Shown: in pieces, positions 23,566-35,000 of the stretch
Numbering within the stretch: the first letter of the stretch is position 1
Layout: each line of letters starts with the position of its first letter
NCBI RefSeq assembly: GCF_025370935.1
Contig: NC_133477.1
Span: 3,431,341-3,495,340, forward strand
Source: Choristoneura fumiferana
Taxonomy: Eukaryota; Arthropoda; Insecta; Lepidoptera; Tortricidae
Direction: 5' to 3'
Length of the DNA: 64,000 nucleotides
Program-made: the position numbers and the translations under genes
The notes under the pieces: generated by a model
What the model saw: only the letters and a program-made list of their open reading frames with translations
What the model was told of the DNA's origin: nothing
Databases searched by the model: none

Positions 23566-24529
23566 TTTTTTTTAATTTGATTTATAATTATTACATATTA
23601 AGTATTATTCGTGGTTGTGATGCAGTTGTAACATTCAATTACATGCTTTAATTTTCAGCTATTGTTATACTCAGATTTCAGGGTATAATTTTACGCGATA
23701 TTGTTTCTTTTGCCTTTTTACGTAAGTTATAAGTTTCTACTAACAAAGAAAGATTTTGCAAAATGCCCCAGGAAAAGCGAGTTTTATAAAGGAAAAGAAA
23801 CCACGAGCGAATGCATGGTAGTTCATTATGCTTACTATTATTATTAATGCAAAAGTTATTTTGTTTCTTTGTGCCTCTTTTACTGAACCAATTGCAATGA
23901 AATTTTGTACCACATTTAACGACTGGAATAAATAATAAGATATAGTTTTAATCTCGAAAAAATGGGTTGTTCCCAAGGGCGCGCGTGGCAATAGTGTAAT
24001 ATGGATTTGAGGGAAAAATATTTAAAACTATTTGCATAGTGAACCTTCTCTTCTCAAAGTCGGTTAATAGGTTAGTAAGGAAGGCCACAGCACATCACGA
24101 CTAATTGCTTTTTTATTATATAGGAAGGCTAATAAGCTTGCACATGAACAGTAGGAATTTATGCGAAAATAAGAAATCCGCGACTCTTACCGGAACGTCG
24201 GAAACTTAGTTATCAGGGTGGAACGTGAAACGGCCACGTGAAGATGCTCGTCGATTTACCTGTCATTAACAGCGACTAGTTTTTATAAGACTACTGTCAA
24301 CAAGGTGAATTCATGTTTAATGTTTCAAAAGATCTTACCTGTTACTATCTCAAATAGTTCTAAATTTAGATGTCGTTCTTTAGAATCTTTTTTTTTTCGG
24401 AGGAAAGCTTCCCGTTGGGTTCGGCTTAAATTTGAAAACGATGTCCCATTTCTAATGGTGAAAAATTGGAGATTTGTTTTTATGTACTTGTTATTCTGTT
24501 TTTTTATGATGTTTTATTTAATTTATTGA
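23566..24529. other. AT-rich DNA, nothing recognised
   Basis: ORFs of about 75-83 codons occur, but their composition is that of random AT-rich sequence. Confidence 0.35.
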
Positions 24530-24800
24530 ATCAGGCGTTACTTGGCGGAGGTCCATATCAATGAACTTAAAGAATTTCCTTGCTCACCCGCGATCTTACG
24601 ATAGCTAAGCTTATGCGAAATATGCGTGTTCATGCAGTTTCTCCACCTCCACACTGTAAGAACACACACAAATCACACAAACCCATCTATCACCACCACC
24701 ACACCACACTGACGCGTTTCGAACTCAACCAGAGCTCATCTTCAGAGTAGCACAACCGTACACAATGCTAACAGGTGTTAGACTGACAACTGACTGACAG
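24530..24800. mobile_element. Family K element, copy 1
   Basis: Starts TTGAATCAGGCGTTACTTGG, then TTCCTTGCTCACCCGCGATC, ATGCGTGTTCATGCAGTTTC, CTCCACCTCCACACTGTAAG, and CTGACGCGTTTCGAACTCAA before CAGAGCTCATCTTCAGAGTA. The order is the same as in the copies at 29504 and 55372. Confidence 0.7.
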
Positions 24801-25012
24801 CCATTTTTATTCGCCTGTGCATACGTCTTATTACTGTTAAAAAAAATCCTGCAAAAGCGACACGACAATTATACTAAGTGCCAGATCTATAAAAAGGATG
24901 ATGAACTCCTCATTCATCTGACAGATTATAAGATTATAATTATTAGATTAGTGCACGGCTGAATGAGAATGATTATGTATTTTTATGTGTATCGAATATG
25001 TGTAAATAAATG

Positions 25013-25250
25013 TTTCTCTCTCTCTCTCTCATACTAATATTATAAACGCGAAAGTGTGTGTGTTTGTATGTTTGTCCGTCTTTCACGTCGAAACGGAGCG
25101 ACGGATCGACGTGACTTTTAGCATAGAGATAGTTTATGGGTCAGAGAGTGATATAGGCTACTTTTTATCCCACAAAAATGCACAGTTCGCGAGGGACCAG
25201 CGCGCGATAACCGAATTCCACGTGGGCGAAGCCGCGGGCAAAAGCTAGTA
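25013..25250 (+). mobile_element. Short Helitron-like element (family H), full length
   Basis: A (TC)n run is followed by ATACTAATATTATAAACGCG, AAGTGTGTGTGTTTGTATGT and CACGTCGAAACGGAGCGACG. The end is GCGAAGCCGCGGGCAAAAGC + TAGT. The ACTAATATTATAAA start and the GCCGCGGGCAAAAGCTAGT end are those of the small non-autonomous Helitrons of Lepidoptera. There are no inverted ends, as expected for Helitrons. Confidence 0.75.
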
Positions 25251-25384
25251 CTTATATAATTGACACGCTTTTCAACCTTTACTTACAGCTATAACAAATA
25301 GAATCAACTTTTTAGAACAATGACATGTACAATTTAGCAATGCACGCAGTTTTTAACACCAGCAACCCGTTGCACGGTGGTTTT

Positions 25385-25618
25385 TAACCCCCAACACAAA
25401 AGAGGGGTGTTATGAGTTTGACCGCTATGTGTGTCTGTCTGTGGCACCGTAGCTATTAAACGGGTCGATCGATTTGAATGCGGCTTTTTTTGAAAGCAGG
25501 TTTTTAACGATGGTTCTTAGGCATGTTTCATCAGAATCGGTTTAAGTAGCAGTTTTTCAGATATTGAACTATGAAGTGACAAAGTCGGGGGTTTTCCAAC
25601 TTTGTGTTGGTTAGGTTA
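25385..25618 (+). mobile_element. Family F MITE-like repeat, copy 1
   Basis: Begins ACCCCCAACACAAAAGAGGG, has CACCGTAGCTATTAAACGGG and ATTGAACTATGAAGTGACAA, and ends GTCGGGGGTTTTCCAACTTT before GTTGGTTAGGTTAT. The family consensus ends pair as CCCCCGAC and GTCGGGGG. Confidence 0.75.
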
Positions 25619-26040
25619 TGCATAATGACATTACGAGTATAATCTGTCAAATATCATCATTAAATTTCTGATTGCTATGATTCAAAAGAACATCAGTTAT
25701 AATATAATTGCTGTATTTGTGAATAAAACCGCGTTAATTAATTAATAATGGTTTTTATTCACTTGCACACTTACGTTTCACAAGGCCAAATTCACAGAGG
25801 GAGCGAGAGCCCTTATGAGGGAGCGAGAAGACAATTGCCACATTAACGTTCCGTTCCTCGCAATAATGATTAAAGATAAAACAACTTAATTCCGCCTACA
25901 ATAAAATTATTTTAAATCACGAGTTTGAATAATTACCTACTAAAGCGACAGTTGTAATTTTAACAGATTTTTTGATATTTTTACCCGACTGCAAGGCAGG
26001 AGTGGTATTGTTTTTCGCGCGTATGTTGTATGTAAGTATG
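25619..26040. other. AT-rich DNA, nothing recognised
   Basis: Contains GAGGGAGCGAGAGCCCTTAT and GAGGGAGCGAGAAGACAATT, a short direct repeat, and no gene signature. Confidence 0.35.
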
Positions 26041-26318
26041 TCATCTCATCTCATCCCAGCCTTTATACGTCCCACTGCTGGGCACAGGCCTCCTCTCAGA
26101 ACAAGAGGGCTTGGGCCATAGTTCTCACGCGGGCCCAGTGCGGATTGGGAACTTCACACACTCACGATGTTTTCCTTCACCGCAAAGCTCGTGGTAAATT
26201 TCAAATGTAATTCCGCACATGAATTTCGAAAAACTCAGAGGTGCGAGCCGGGGTTTGAACCCACGACCCTCTGCTTGAGAGGCGATAGGTCAAACCACTA
26301 GGCCACCACGGCTTTTTT
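26041..26318 (-). mobile_element. SINE family A, copy 3, with target duplication
   Basis: Complement of the family A consensus, from the degenerate tail TCATCTCATCTCATCCCAGC to the tRNA-like head CTAGGCCACCACGGC. The 12-bp direct repeat TATGTAAGTATG flanks it at 26029-26040 and 26319-26330. The head sequence GCGAGCCGGGGTTTGAACCC is the reverse complement of the B-box region. Confidence 0.9.
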
Positions 26319-26330
26319 TATGTAAGTATG

Positions 26331-26968
26331 TAATATTCTTTATTATTTAATTATCTAAGAGTTAATTACGTGTTTATTTTTTAATTAATAACAGAAAAGT
26401 TAACAGAGCATTATGGCTATTAAAATAAAGGATTTGGATTATGCTTTTAAGGTGTAAGCATTTAATCATTCCATTAAAGCCACTTGACTTAAGGTTTTCG
26501 CTGAAACCTTCTTCCTTGAAGTAGGGCTTACAGAATGCGAAGGTCTAACCATGACAGCTTTGTTGACAGTTTAAAGAAAATCTAATGGCAAAGATGAAAA
26601 GGCAGTCTTTTCAGATCAACGTTTACTTTTGAGAAATGATTTTCTAAGACTTTCTTTATAGTTTCCATATATTTTTTAAGAAGACTCATTGAATTCTTGA
26701 TCATCTTGGAAGTTAAAAAATCTTGATTTGTTAAGAACTCGGTTTAGCAGTAAAGTTTTATAGAATAGTTAAGCTTAAATTAGGTTTAACGGCCAAATGT
26801 ACATTTATTAATTTATAACCCAAATCAGGACCCTAGTTTTTAAAAGCGGTTCCATAGATCTGAATTATTTTTGCCAGATTTTATCAATATTGGTTCATAG
26901 GTTTCACAGTAAAGAGAAAAAAAGAACAGTCTGAGTTATTTTCATATAAGAACAGATTAAAAGCTTTA
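26331..26968. other. AT-rich DNA, nothing recognised
   Basis: No coding or repeat signature was identified. Confidence 0.35.
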
Positions 26969-27121
26969 ATACCGTAGGCGACAGGCTAGCAACCGTCACT
27001 ATTGTACCGTTTTTGTCAAACTTAAAACCTAAAATTGCTAAAAGTGGCTCCGAAGCGGTAACGTTTCGTGTGCTCTGCCAACCCCATTTGGGAATATAGG
27101 CGTGATTTTTGTGTGTTGTGT
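26969..27121 (+). repeat. SINE-like family D, copy 2, 5'-truncated
   Basis: TACCGTAGGCGACAGGCTAG, ATTGTACCGTTTTTGTCAAA, AAGTGGCTCCGAAGCGGTAA and CCCATTTGGGAATATAGGCG, then a GT-rich tail. The conserved 5' head is missing. Confidence 0.7.
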
Positions 27122-27506
27122 TGTACGTAAAAGATTTTTATTAAATTAGTCTCTCGTAAGTTATAATAATATTTAATGTGACAGGGTGTTAAAACGAGTA
27201 GATATTAACGAAATTATTTGGAAAACAAATTTCATTTCGCATAAAGAGGGTTTCCTTTGAGGCTAACCTGAGACAGGCTGACCTTATTATACAATTATAA
27301 CGCAGAGTAGCTACAATAGAGGCTTCTGAATTAATTGAATTGGCTAACAATTATCACTTAAATTTCCTTGAAAAAACAGGGCCATGGAACCCATTTTTGC
27401 CCTTTATAATGCCTATTTCTTATACACGTCATACAATTAACTGCTTCTTGATTTTTTAGGGTCAAACCAAACGAGCGTAATTTTTTGAGTTATGAGTCGC
27501 GTATTT

Positions 27507-27791
27507 TTAACCCCCGACGCAAAAAGAGGGGTGTTATAAGTTTGACCGCTATGTGTGTCTATGTGTCTGTGTGTTTGTGTGTGTGTCTGTCTGTCTGTCT
27601 GTCTGTGGCACCGTGGCTCTTAAATGGGTGGACCGAGTTGAATGCGGTTTTTTAATTTGATAGCAGGTTTTCTAGTGAAGGTTCTTAGACTAGACATGTT
27701 TTATCAAAATCGGTTCAGCCGTTTTTGAGATATTGAACATTGAAGTGACAAAGTCGGGGGTTTCCAACTTTTTGTTGGTTAGGTTAGGTTA
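27507..27791 (+). mobile_element. Family F MITE-like repeat, copy 2
   Basis: AACCCCCGACGCAAAAAGAG at the left and AAGTCGGGGGTTTCCAACTT at the right, with a GTGT/CTGT microsatellite near 27555-27606 in its interior. Confidence 0.8.
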
Positions 27792-27814
27792 TCGGTCATA
27801 CAGTAGCTTAAACT

Positions 27815-27939
27815 GCAGGGCTACTACGAAACTCGAAGTTCGTGTCGTGCGATCCCTCTGACACTTATACTATTTAATACGAGAGCGAGAGGGACGGTAC
27901 GATACGAACTTCGAGTTACGAGTTTCCTAGTAGCCCTGC
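27815..27939. mobile_element. Family T palindromic MITE, copy 2
   Basis: GCAGGGCTACTACGAAACTC pairs with GAGTTTCCTAGTAGCCCTGC. The interior matches copy 1 at 3941 almost base for base. Confidence 0.8.
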
Positions 27940-28321
27940 CGGGCTTTTGTATAAAACCGAATGCAGCAGAAAATACGCGACCGAAAATAATCACAACTTA
28001 AAAAATTACGCTCTGGCTTCACCCTCATGGGTTCGACATAAGCAAAATTTCATCCAAAATTTGTGAAATCAATAGGCATCGGAACACATTTATTTACGAA
28101 TGTCAATTACGAAATGACATTGCTTATGTAATGTTCCAATGGTTATATTACGTAAGTTATTGTTAAGCAATTTGTTATTACGCCTACGACCGGTTAAGAG
28201 TGGCCAACTGGGCCGGCCCACGGCTAATTTCGGTGTCGATTTAAAAAAAGCTTGGTTTGGTTAGGCTTGAAAGAACGTCGCGATACAGTTTTATATTAGT
28301 AATATTTTATGACACAATCTC
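27940..28321. other. AT-rich DNA, nothing recognised
   Basis: No recognised element. Confidence 0.35.
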
Positions 28322-28560
28322 ATCATCATGTCAGCCGAAAGACGTCCACTGCTGGACATAGGCCTCCCCCAAGTATCTTGTACCTTGGGGGGAAAATGCC
28401 TTAGTCGCCACGCTTGGCAGGCGGGTTGGCGACCGCAGTTATATCCGATAGTTCGCGGAGAACGCTGCTGCCCATCCTCCGGTTTATCCCTTAGTCGCCT
28501 CTTACGACACCCACGGGAAGAGAGGGGGTGGTGCAATTCTTGACCGACACCACACGGCTA
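28322..28560 (-). mobile_element. Chimeric SINE: family D head plus RTE-like tail
   Basis: On minus the 5' end reads GCCGTGTGGTGTCGGTCAAG and GGTGTCGTAAGAGGCGACTA, the same head as family D. The 3' end reads TCCAGCAGTGGACGTCTTTC, GGCTGACATGATGATGA, the short UTR and GAT tail shared with the RTE LINE at 7758. This would let the RTE machinery mobilise it. The unique middle contains GCGGTCGCCAACCCGCCTGC. Confidence 0.7.
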
Positions 28561-29500
28561 ACAATCTGCTTTTTGGAAAATATTTGGCTGATTTTTATTT
28601 ATGCAGCTTTAGTAAGTAAGGTGAGTAACGCCATTTTAAGGGCCTTAGCACAACGCGTTTTTTTTAAACGAGCCGCCGACGCGGGTTTGTATTGATAGAA
28701 ATGCGATACGTACACACATAATCTATTTTTGCATTCAGAAATTTCATTTCTATAGCGGTTTGTGATCGCGGCTGTTGCTACCATCCGAACGTGGATCAAT
28801 CTGTCATCGTTATAAATTTTGTTGTTCTTTTGTAATCTTCCTAGTACAAAAAAGAATACTAAAATGCTTATAAAGTATTTTAGCAAGGGGAAGTGGCGGG
28901 AAGCGACGATTTAAACCAGACGTTACACGGAAATAATGTTTATTACTGAGAAGCGATTACAATAATTAAGAAAAAAGCCTATTTACCCTAAAAAAGACAC
29001 TAAAACGTCTCAACGTAGGAGAGAGCGCTTAGCGTGCTATATTAGGTCCCTAGAATTCGATACAGACACGATTGTTTCCTTGGACCTCATTATTCTGAAT
29101 CTACCAAACGTTGGCGCGATTTAATTTGACTGGTGGCGCCATCTCTTGGCGCTTCGGGAAACACTGCGTGTGGTATCTGCCGATGATTGTCTAAACGGGG
29201 TTAACTAGCGCCATCTGTTGGCAGCGTAGTGAATGTGGTATTACAGTATTGGAAAAGTGTTTGTTATAGTTACCTACTGACTGATTTGTTACTTGACTAC
29301 AACCTTTCAAAGAATAAACTAACTCTTGCCGAAAACATTATTTTATCTTGGGCGCATTTTTAAAAGTTCGCATTTTACCTTTGCTATCCGCTACAAAAGT
29401 ATTTTAACAGTAGTATACATTTTTGTTTAAATTAAAGTTCCTTTTGTATGAACAGCTAAACATGTAGCATAATTCAAAAAGGACATCATTTGAAATGAAC
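28561..29500. other. Unique-looking DNA with short GCGCCATCT motifs
   Basis: GGTGGCGCCATCTCTTGGCG (near 29130) and TAGCGCCATCTGTTGGCAGC (near 29205) are two copies of a short motif about 75 bp apart. No ORF with recognisable domain. Confidence 0.35.
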
Positions 29501-29503
29501 TAA

Positions 29504-29875
29504 AATAATTTCCTTGCTCACCCGCGACCTTACGATAGCTAAGCTTATGCAAAATATGCGTGTTGATGCAGTTCCTCCACCTCCACACTGTAAGAACACA
29601 CACAAATCACACCCAGTCCAGTAATCCAGTTGTTAGACTGTGTCTAACACCATACGGTAGCATGGTGTACGGTTGTGTCACTCTGAAGATGAGCTCTGGT
29701 TGAGTTCGAAACGCGTCAGTGTAGTGTGGTGGTGGTGATAGATGGGTTTGTGTGATTTGTGTGTGTTCTTACAGTGTGGAGGTGGAGGAACTGCATGAAC
29801 ACGCATATTTTGCATAAGCTTAGCTATTCATTGATATGGACTCCGCAAAGTAACGCCTGATTCAATAAATCATTT
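29504..29875. mobile_element. Family K fold-back, palindromic copy 2
   Basis: The left arm 29536-29612 and the right arm 29750-29826 are inverted copies of 77 bp (left ATGCAAAATATGCGTGTTGA; right TTCATTGATATGGACTCCGC just outside) with about one mismatch. The central 137 bp contain CTCTGAAGATGAGCTCTGGT and GTTCGAAACGCGTCAGTGTA, the inverse of the order in copies 1 and 3. Confidence 0.8.
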
Positions 29876-30630
29876 GAATTACCTACGTCTTTTTTCCCCA
29901 TGTGTTTCGACTTCTATATTAGTTATCCATATCGTGTCCGAGTTGTAAAGATACAGTAAATCTTCATTGGCATAGAGAAGATTATGAAGCTGTACAAAAT
30001 GGTTTCCTTTTCAATAATTCTGCAAGCAATTTGGAGAAGTTGACTGTGCAAGTACTGACAATATATACAGCTCGCTCAAGTCTTGTCCCTGAGGAAGAGT
30101 GCCCATTTATTTTTAGGATAGTTTAGTGTAACCTCAATTGTTCCTTTTTAATTAAAAATTACTATTCACAGCAAAAAAAAAAAAGTACTGACATATTATC
30201 CATATTTGGGAAATCGGGCATTAAAATTTTCTTCAAAAATTTGTTTTAATAATAAATTAATCATGCTAAATCTCTAACTTGATATTGTCATAAAGTCTCT
30301 GGGCGCGAGTTAGTCTGCGAACAAGTTAACCACTCGCTCCTTTTCCTTTCATTTGGCCTCGCTCGGACACTGGACCGGCGCGTGCGCCGCTAACGCGCTG
30401 TAGTATGCTTTATATGCTACTGACTTATATCTGTCAATTCGACCGCGTCCTATACAAAAAGATACTAAAGCATTTTAATATGGGTAGGTGGTACTTTTTA
30501 TACCACGCAAATGAAACTCAAAAAAGATAATTTTAGGGAATGCCCATGAAAATATAGTGAAAATCCCGGAATTTAAACTCATTTATCGGATTTAAATGTT
30601 TACGCGCGTTTAGTCACGGATAAACTATAA
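29876..30630. other. Unique-looking DNA
   Basis: 30300-30420 is GC-richer (CACTGGACCGGCGCGTGCGC) with no ORF domain. Nothing else was recognised. Confidence 0.35.
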
Positions 30631-30632
30631 TC

Positions 30633-30735
30633 CATACTAGTATTATAAATGCGAAAGTGTGTGTGTTTGTATGTTTGTCCGTCTTTCACGTCGAAACGGA
30701 GCGACTGATCGACGTGATTTTTGGCATACTTAGTA
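30633..30735 (+). mobile_element. Helitron-like family H, 5' part
   Basis: ATACTAGTATTATAAATGCG, GTTTGTATGTTTGTCCGTCT and CACGTCGAAACGGAGCGACT match the copy at 25030 and then stop, so the 3' end is lost. Confidence 0.7.
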
Positions 30736-31187
30736 TCATTATAAATAAAAGTTTTGTCGACCAAGACATCGATTCCGATTAATAAATCTCTATTCAGTGT
30801 CGCCATCTCTTATTGCCTTCGTAAACATAGTCAGTCGAACATTCGTCTGTCTCTTGTCCCTAAAAATGGCCTACTAAATGAAATGGTTACGCGATTTATA
30901 GTGGCCATTCTTTTACCCAGTTTTAATGAGGCGTAGGACCGATCAATCTGTCTCACCGACGCGGAAACGAGTGAAAGGGAATTAATATTCGTGACATTTT
31001 AAGAAAGTGAAAAAGTGTTTTAACTCGGTTTTAACTTTAAAAAGTTTGATGAAATGGAATAAAGGCAACATTAAAGGAGCTTGCATAGGTTTTTATTCGA
31101 AACTAGATGATGTCCATGGTATCTTCGCGTAGAATTCGTTTATCGCTATTCAGTAGGAATTTAATGTTTTTTCAAATCCATAAATAA
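30736..31187. other. Unique-looking DNA
   Basis: No domain-bearing ORF or repeat identified. Confidence 0.35.
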
Positions 31188-31630
31188 ATAAATATCACGG
31201 GGCACTTGACACCAATTGATCTAGTCCCAAACTAAGCAAAACTTATACTATGATGGATACTAGGCAACGGATAAAACATAAAGTACAATTCAATAGAATC
31301 TGTCAATTTTCTACATATTTAAGACACCCTATTGTGGGCACACTTGATTATATATGTCCCTGTTGTTGCAATTATCATCTAAAAGGAATCAAAAAAGAAT
31401 AATAGTCACATCACAAAGCCTTAGGCAGCCCGGTGTTTATATTAGTAGGCTGGAAATGTCTACAGGATTGTTAGATTCTATTGAATTGGAGTTTAGGTAC
31501 TATTAAACATCCAAGATCCGAGAACAAACATTCGTATTATTCTTACAAATACCTGCCCCGGCCGGGAATCGAACCCAAAACCTCAAGCTTCGTAGTCAGG
31601 TTCTCTAACTATCAGATTAGCTATCAGATC
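31188..31630 (-). mobile_element. SINE family B, interrupted by a small TIR insertion
   Basis: 31197-31284 (GGCACTTGACACCAATTGAT...) and 31499-31630 (AACATCCAAGATCCGAGAAC, GGGAATCGAACCCAAAACCT as complement of the B box) are the two halves of one minus-strand family B copy. Between them sits foreign DNA flanked by inverted repeats (next entry). Confidence 0.8.
31285..31498. mobile_element. MITE-like insertion inside SINE B
   Basis: CAATTCAATAGAATCTGTCA at the left pairs with the right end ATTGTTAGATTCTATTGAAT (31467-31488) with one mismatch. GTAC occurs at both borders (31283-31286 and 31497-31500) and may be the target duplication. About 200 bp, non-coding. Confidence 0.65.
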
Positions 31631-32625
31631 ATCAGAAAGCCATTTATGGTTGATTTAAGTAATTAGAAATATCCAAGCTTTTGCCTTTATAATATTAATA
31701 GGTAGTATGAAATGTCGGGCTACAATCAACCTAACCTACATTATCTCTAAAATAAAACATATGTTTTTTATACCGAGACTCTTACAGTATCAAGATTACA
31801 TATATATGCCCGAAATATCAACCACTCAGTCTGGACAAGTGAAATATTGCATGATTGCTCCATGCAACGTAAATGCAGACTTAGACCTTTTTTAAAAAAA
31901 TATTTTCTATGAGTATTTAATAGTGAAATTTTTAAGTTTAAATTTAGCTAGTACATCCTCAAAATAATGAATACATTTTGGTAGAAGAGCTCAACAGAGA
32001 GAAAAAATACTATAATCTGAAAATAAAAGAATATAAACTTTTAATATCAGTATTATATTATAAGAGTATTATCAAACAACGGATACCTACCAGTTTTAAT
32101 GAATTACCCCTGCTGCAACGGCTCGGTATGAAATTGAGTGCTAATATTTACTCTACTCGTAGGGGCAGCAAGATAACATTACTGAAATGACATATATAAT
32201 TATAAGTACAAATATAATATATTATTTTTTAATGACATAACTGAAAAATAAAGTCATAAATGGTTTTCTAATTGACAGTGTCAAAAAAACATTTCACAAA
32301 TTAATAATTTTACAAGCACGTCAATCCTTAAAAATATTTTATTATAACAGATTATTTACTTAATGAAACTTTACAGAAAATGTAATATTTTTTTCTCGTA
32401 GGTAAGCACTTTAAATGAACTAAGTAAAACAATTACTTTGCTCACCCCCGACCTTATGATAGCTACGTTTATAAATGCAAGAAAATAATAAATTATATAA
32501 TAAATAAATTTATTTATTTTGTTTTCTTTCTTTCTTTCTAAATTACTGCTGAATTTTGGCCATTATTCTTTTTTAATGTTAATTTGTTACTTCAGTCTGA
32601 CGATCCCTTGAGAAGAACCAGTCTT
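31631..32625. other. AT-rich DNA with a family K scrap
   Basis: 32415-32470 (ACTTTGCTCACCCCCGACCT, TATGATAGCTACGTTTAT) is a family K remnant. The remainder has no signature. Confidence 0.4.
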
Positions 32626-32627
32626 AT

Positions 32628-32886
32628 TAACCCCCGACGCAAAAAGAGGGTTGTTATAAGTTTGACCGCTATGTGTGTCCGTGTGTTTGTGTGTGTGTGT
32701 CTGTCTGTGGCACCGTAGCTCTTAAACGGGTGGACCGATTTGAATGCGGTTTTTTTTATTTGATAGCAGGTTTTTTAGCGATGGTTCTTAGACATGTTTT
32801 ATCAAAATCGGTGCAGCCTTTTTTGAGATATTGAACTTTGAAGTGACAAAGTCGGGGGTTTTCCAACTTTTTGTTAGTAAGGTTAT
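32628..32886 (+). mobile_element. Family F MITE-like repeat, copy 3
   Basis: AACCCCCGACGCAAAAAGAG to AAGTCGGGGGTTTTCCAACT, with a (GT)n/(CTGT)n run near 32684-32708. Confidence 0.8.
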
Positions 32887-33635
32887 TTTAATTGTTTACA
32901 TTCACATCATGACATGCTTAAAATTTTATTTTTTATAATTATTACTTACTTATCTTATTACCTTTGACGATTTCAATACAAATTCTTATAACTGACATTT
33001 ATGTAAATTATAATTGTAATGATGTTTTGAATGAATAAATAAACTAAACTAAACTAATAATTTCTAATATTATAGTGGGTGCACTCAGCACTCCTTCGTC
33101 CCAGCGCTAAATTTCTACCGGGCAACATACCCTGCCCCGCTAAGCAGGTATGCTACTCCTGCCTAAATAGTCAAGTTCTTTTACTAAATGTTACTGTAAA
33201 TATTATGTTTGTATCATAAACTTACACAGGAATTCAAAACAGTATACTAATCTTTATCACTTTAAGTGATTTGAAATGATGTTATACCGAAAACAATTAC
33301 AATTTGAATTAAATTTTGTCTTCGTACTTAATTATTTCACTTTTAAACTGGTTTTTTTGCAAGTCGTACCACCCTCATAGCGAGGACACTAGTTATTTTA
33401 AAATTAAAACTGCCTGGAGCTTTGTCCTTAATTTGCGATGGGTTGGTTTATGTACCAAGTAGCGTTGAGTTTTGTTTTTTATTTATTTTGCATAGATAGA
33501 TAACAGTACCTAGGTAGCCGTTAGCTACTGACGTATCGCGTATAAATTGTATAATGATTAAGTAAATAAAAATATTTAGCAGTAAAATATTAGCTACAAG
33601 TTTACTTAAAAAGGGTCAATATGTTTTTAGATTTT
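32887..33635. other. AT-rich DNA, nothing recognised
   Basis: No recognised element. Confidence 0.35.
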
Positions 33636-33690
33636 TTTTTATTCGAGTGGATGTCAAACGAGCAAGTGGGTCTCTTGATGAGTGCAACTA
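33636..33690 (-). repeat. Family G 3'-end fragment
   Basis: Plus-strand TTTTATTCGAGTGGATGTCA followed by AACGAGCAAGTGGGTCTCTT is the complement of the family G 3' end (CACTTGCTCGTTTGCCATCC at 47640). Confidence 0.65.
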
Positions 33691-34318
33691 ACCATTTTTT
33701 GCCTTAGTTATTTCTATTACTTACATTTAATGTCTCCATTTTTACATTATACTTCACTTTTAAAGACCATAATCCAACTTTTTTTGTCACTAAGTAGCAC
33801 CGATTCTGAATCCGATGTGAGTAAACTTTAAAAATCATTTGCCAAATTTAAAAACTTTCTAATTATAAAAGTTCAGTAAGCTTTGAATAAATGGATTTTC
33901 AATTTATTCCATTTAAAAATTTCGTGCTATTAAAATTGGCATTTCATTAGTGAGTACAAAAAATAACAAGCCAACTATAACTCCACAACTTCTCCGAATA
34001 AACGGCCAAATCCTGCGTCGGCTAATTAAATCCATAGCTTAAAACAGCGCAACCACTTCAAAAAATAAAAGTCAAAAGCGCCGTCATTTTTATTCAACAT
34101 ATTTTGAAAAAACTTAGCTAAGACCCATCGGAGTTCAGTAGCATTTTAGTGGTAAAAAAAGCTTTTAAATCGGACCATCCTTTCTACCATTCATTGGGAC
34201 AATGCTATAGATAAGTAGAGCCACAGGCCGCAGATAAGAACGTTAAATTTACTCCTCTCCGTTTTAAGCTAGGGGTAAAAAAAGTCATTCAATAGACCTG
34301 TCTTGGTTTTAGCCTTCT
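33691..34318. other. AT-rich DNA, nothing recognised
   Basis: No recognised element. Confidence 0.35.
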
Positions 34319-34453
34319 GCAGGGCTACTACGAAACTCAAAGGTCGAAGTTCGTATCGTACCGTCCCTTTTACTCGCATATTAAATGACTCAAGCATCAG
34401 CGGGACGGCAACATACGAAGTTCGAGTTTTGCACTTCGTGGTATAGGGCCAGG
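34319..34453. mobile_element. Family T palindromic MITE, diverged copy 3
   Basis: Starts GCAGGGCTACTACGAAACTC, with CGAAGTTCGTATCGTACCGT. The right half (ACATACGAAGTTCGAGTTTT) is more diverged than in the other two copies. Confidence 0.7.
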
Positions 34454-35000
34454 TGTTACGCACGCGAATTCATGAGCTATAAATTCGTTGTGAATATCCA
34501 TCAAAATAAACTATTTGCAGAAAGGGGTACGCAGTCAAAGCCGATATCCAATTCGATTTATTTTATATGAATTTTAATTGTAGATATTTTGCTAAGGGAT
34601 ATTTTGTCAACGCTCAATTATTTTGACTTATGTATTTGGTTTTACCACGCACTTGCACAGTCCTTTATTCCACTCCGCTTCACACTACACTACGATGTCC
34701 TCTCATGATTGGCGTTTAACTGATCCTCTGCGGTTTTAAAATACAAATGAAGGAACGGCTTTATTCTGTAGTTGCAAAAAAACAATGAACTCCGAACGGA
34801 ACCCGCATGGCGCAAGTTCCGACTTTGTTTTTTAAGCTTCGTTAAAAACGTTTCACATGGTACTAGCAAAAAGCAAACTGCATCGGATGCTTTTGGAAAT
34901 CGACCGCTATAAGTTATAACATTATAGGTAAAAAAGTTAAGAAGAGCTGATGAGTGATAGAAGCCCTTCAGGTAGATGACTATAGGTCCACTCCTCCTGG
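34454..35000. other. AT-rich DNA, nothing recognised
   Basis: No recognised element. Confidence 0.35.

Noticed and set aside
23740..23991. 83-codon minus-strand ORF
   Set aside because: Composition is that of random AT-rich sequence; no domain, no conserved neighbour.
27555..27606. GT/CTGT microsatellite as an independent feature
   Set aside because: It is an internal part of the family F repeat, present at the same place in copies at 32684 and 54115.
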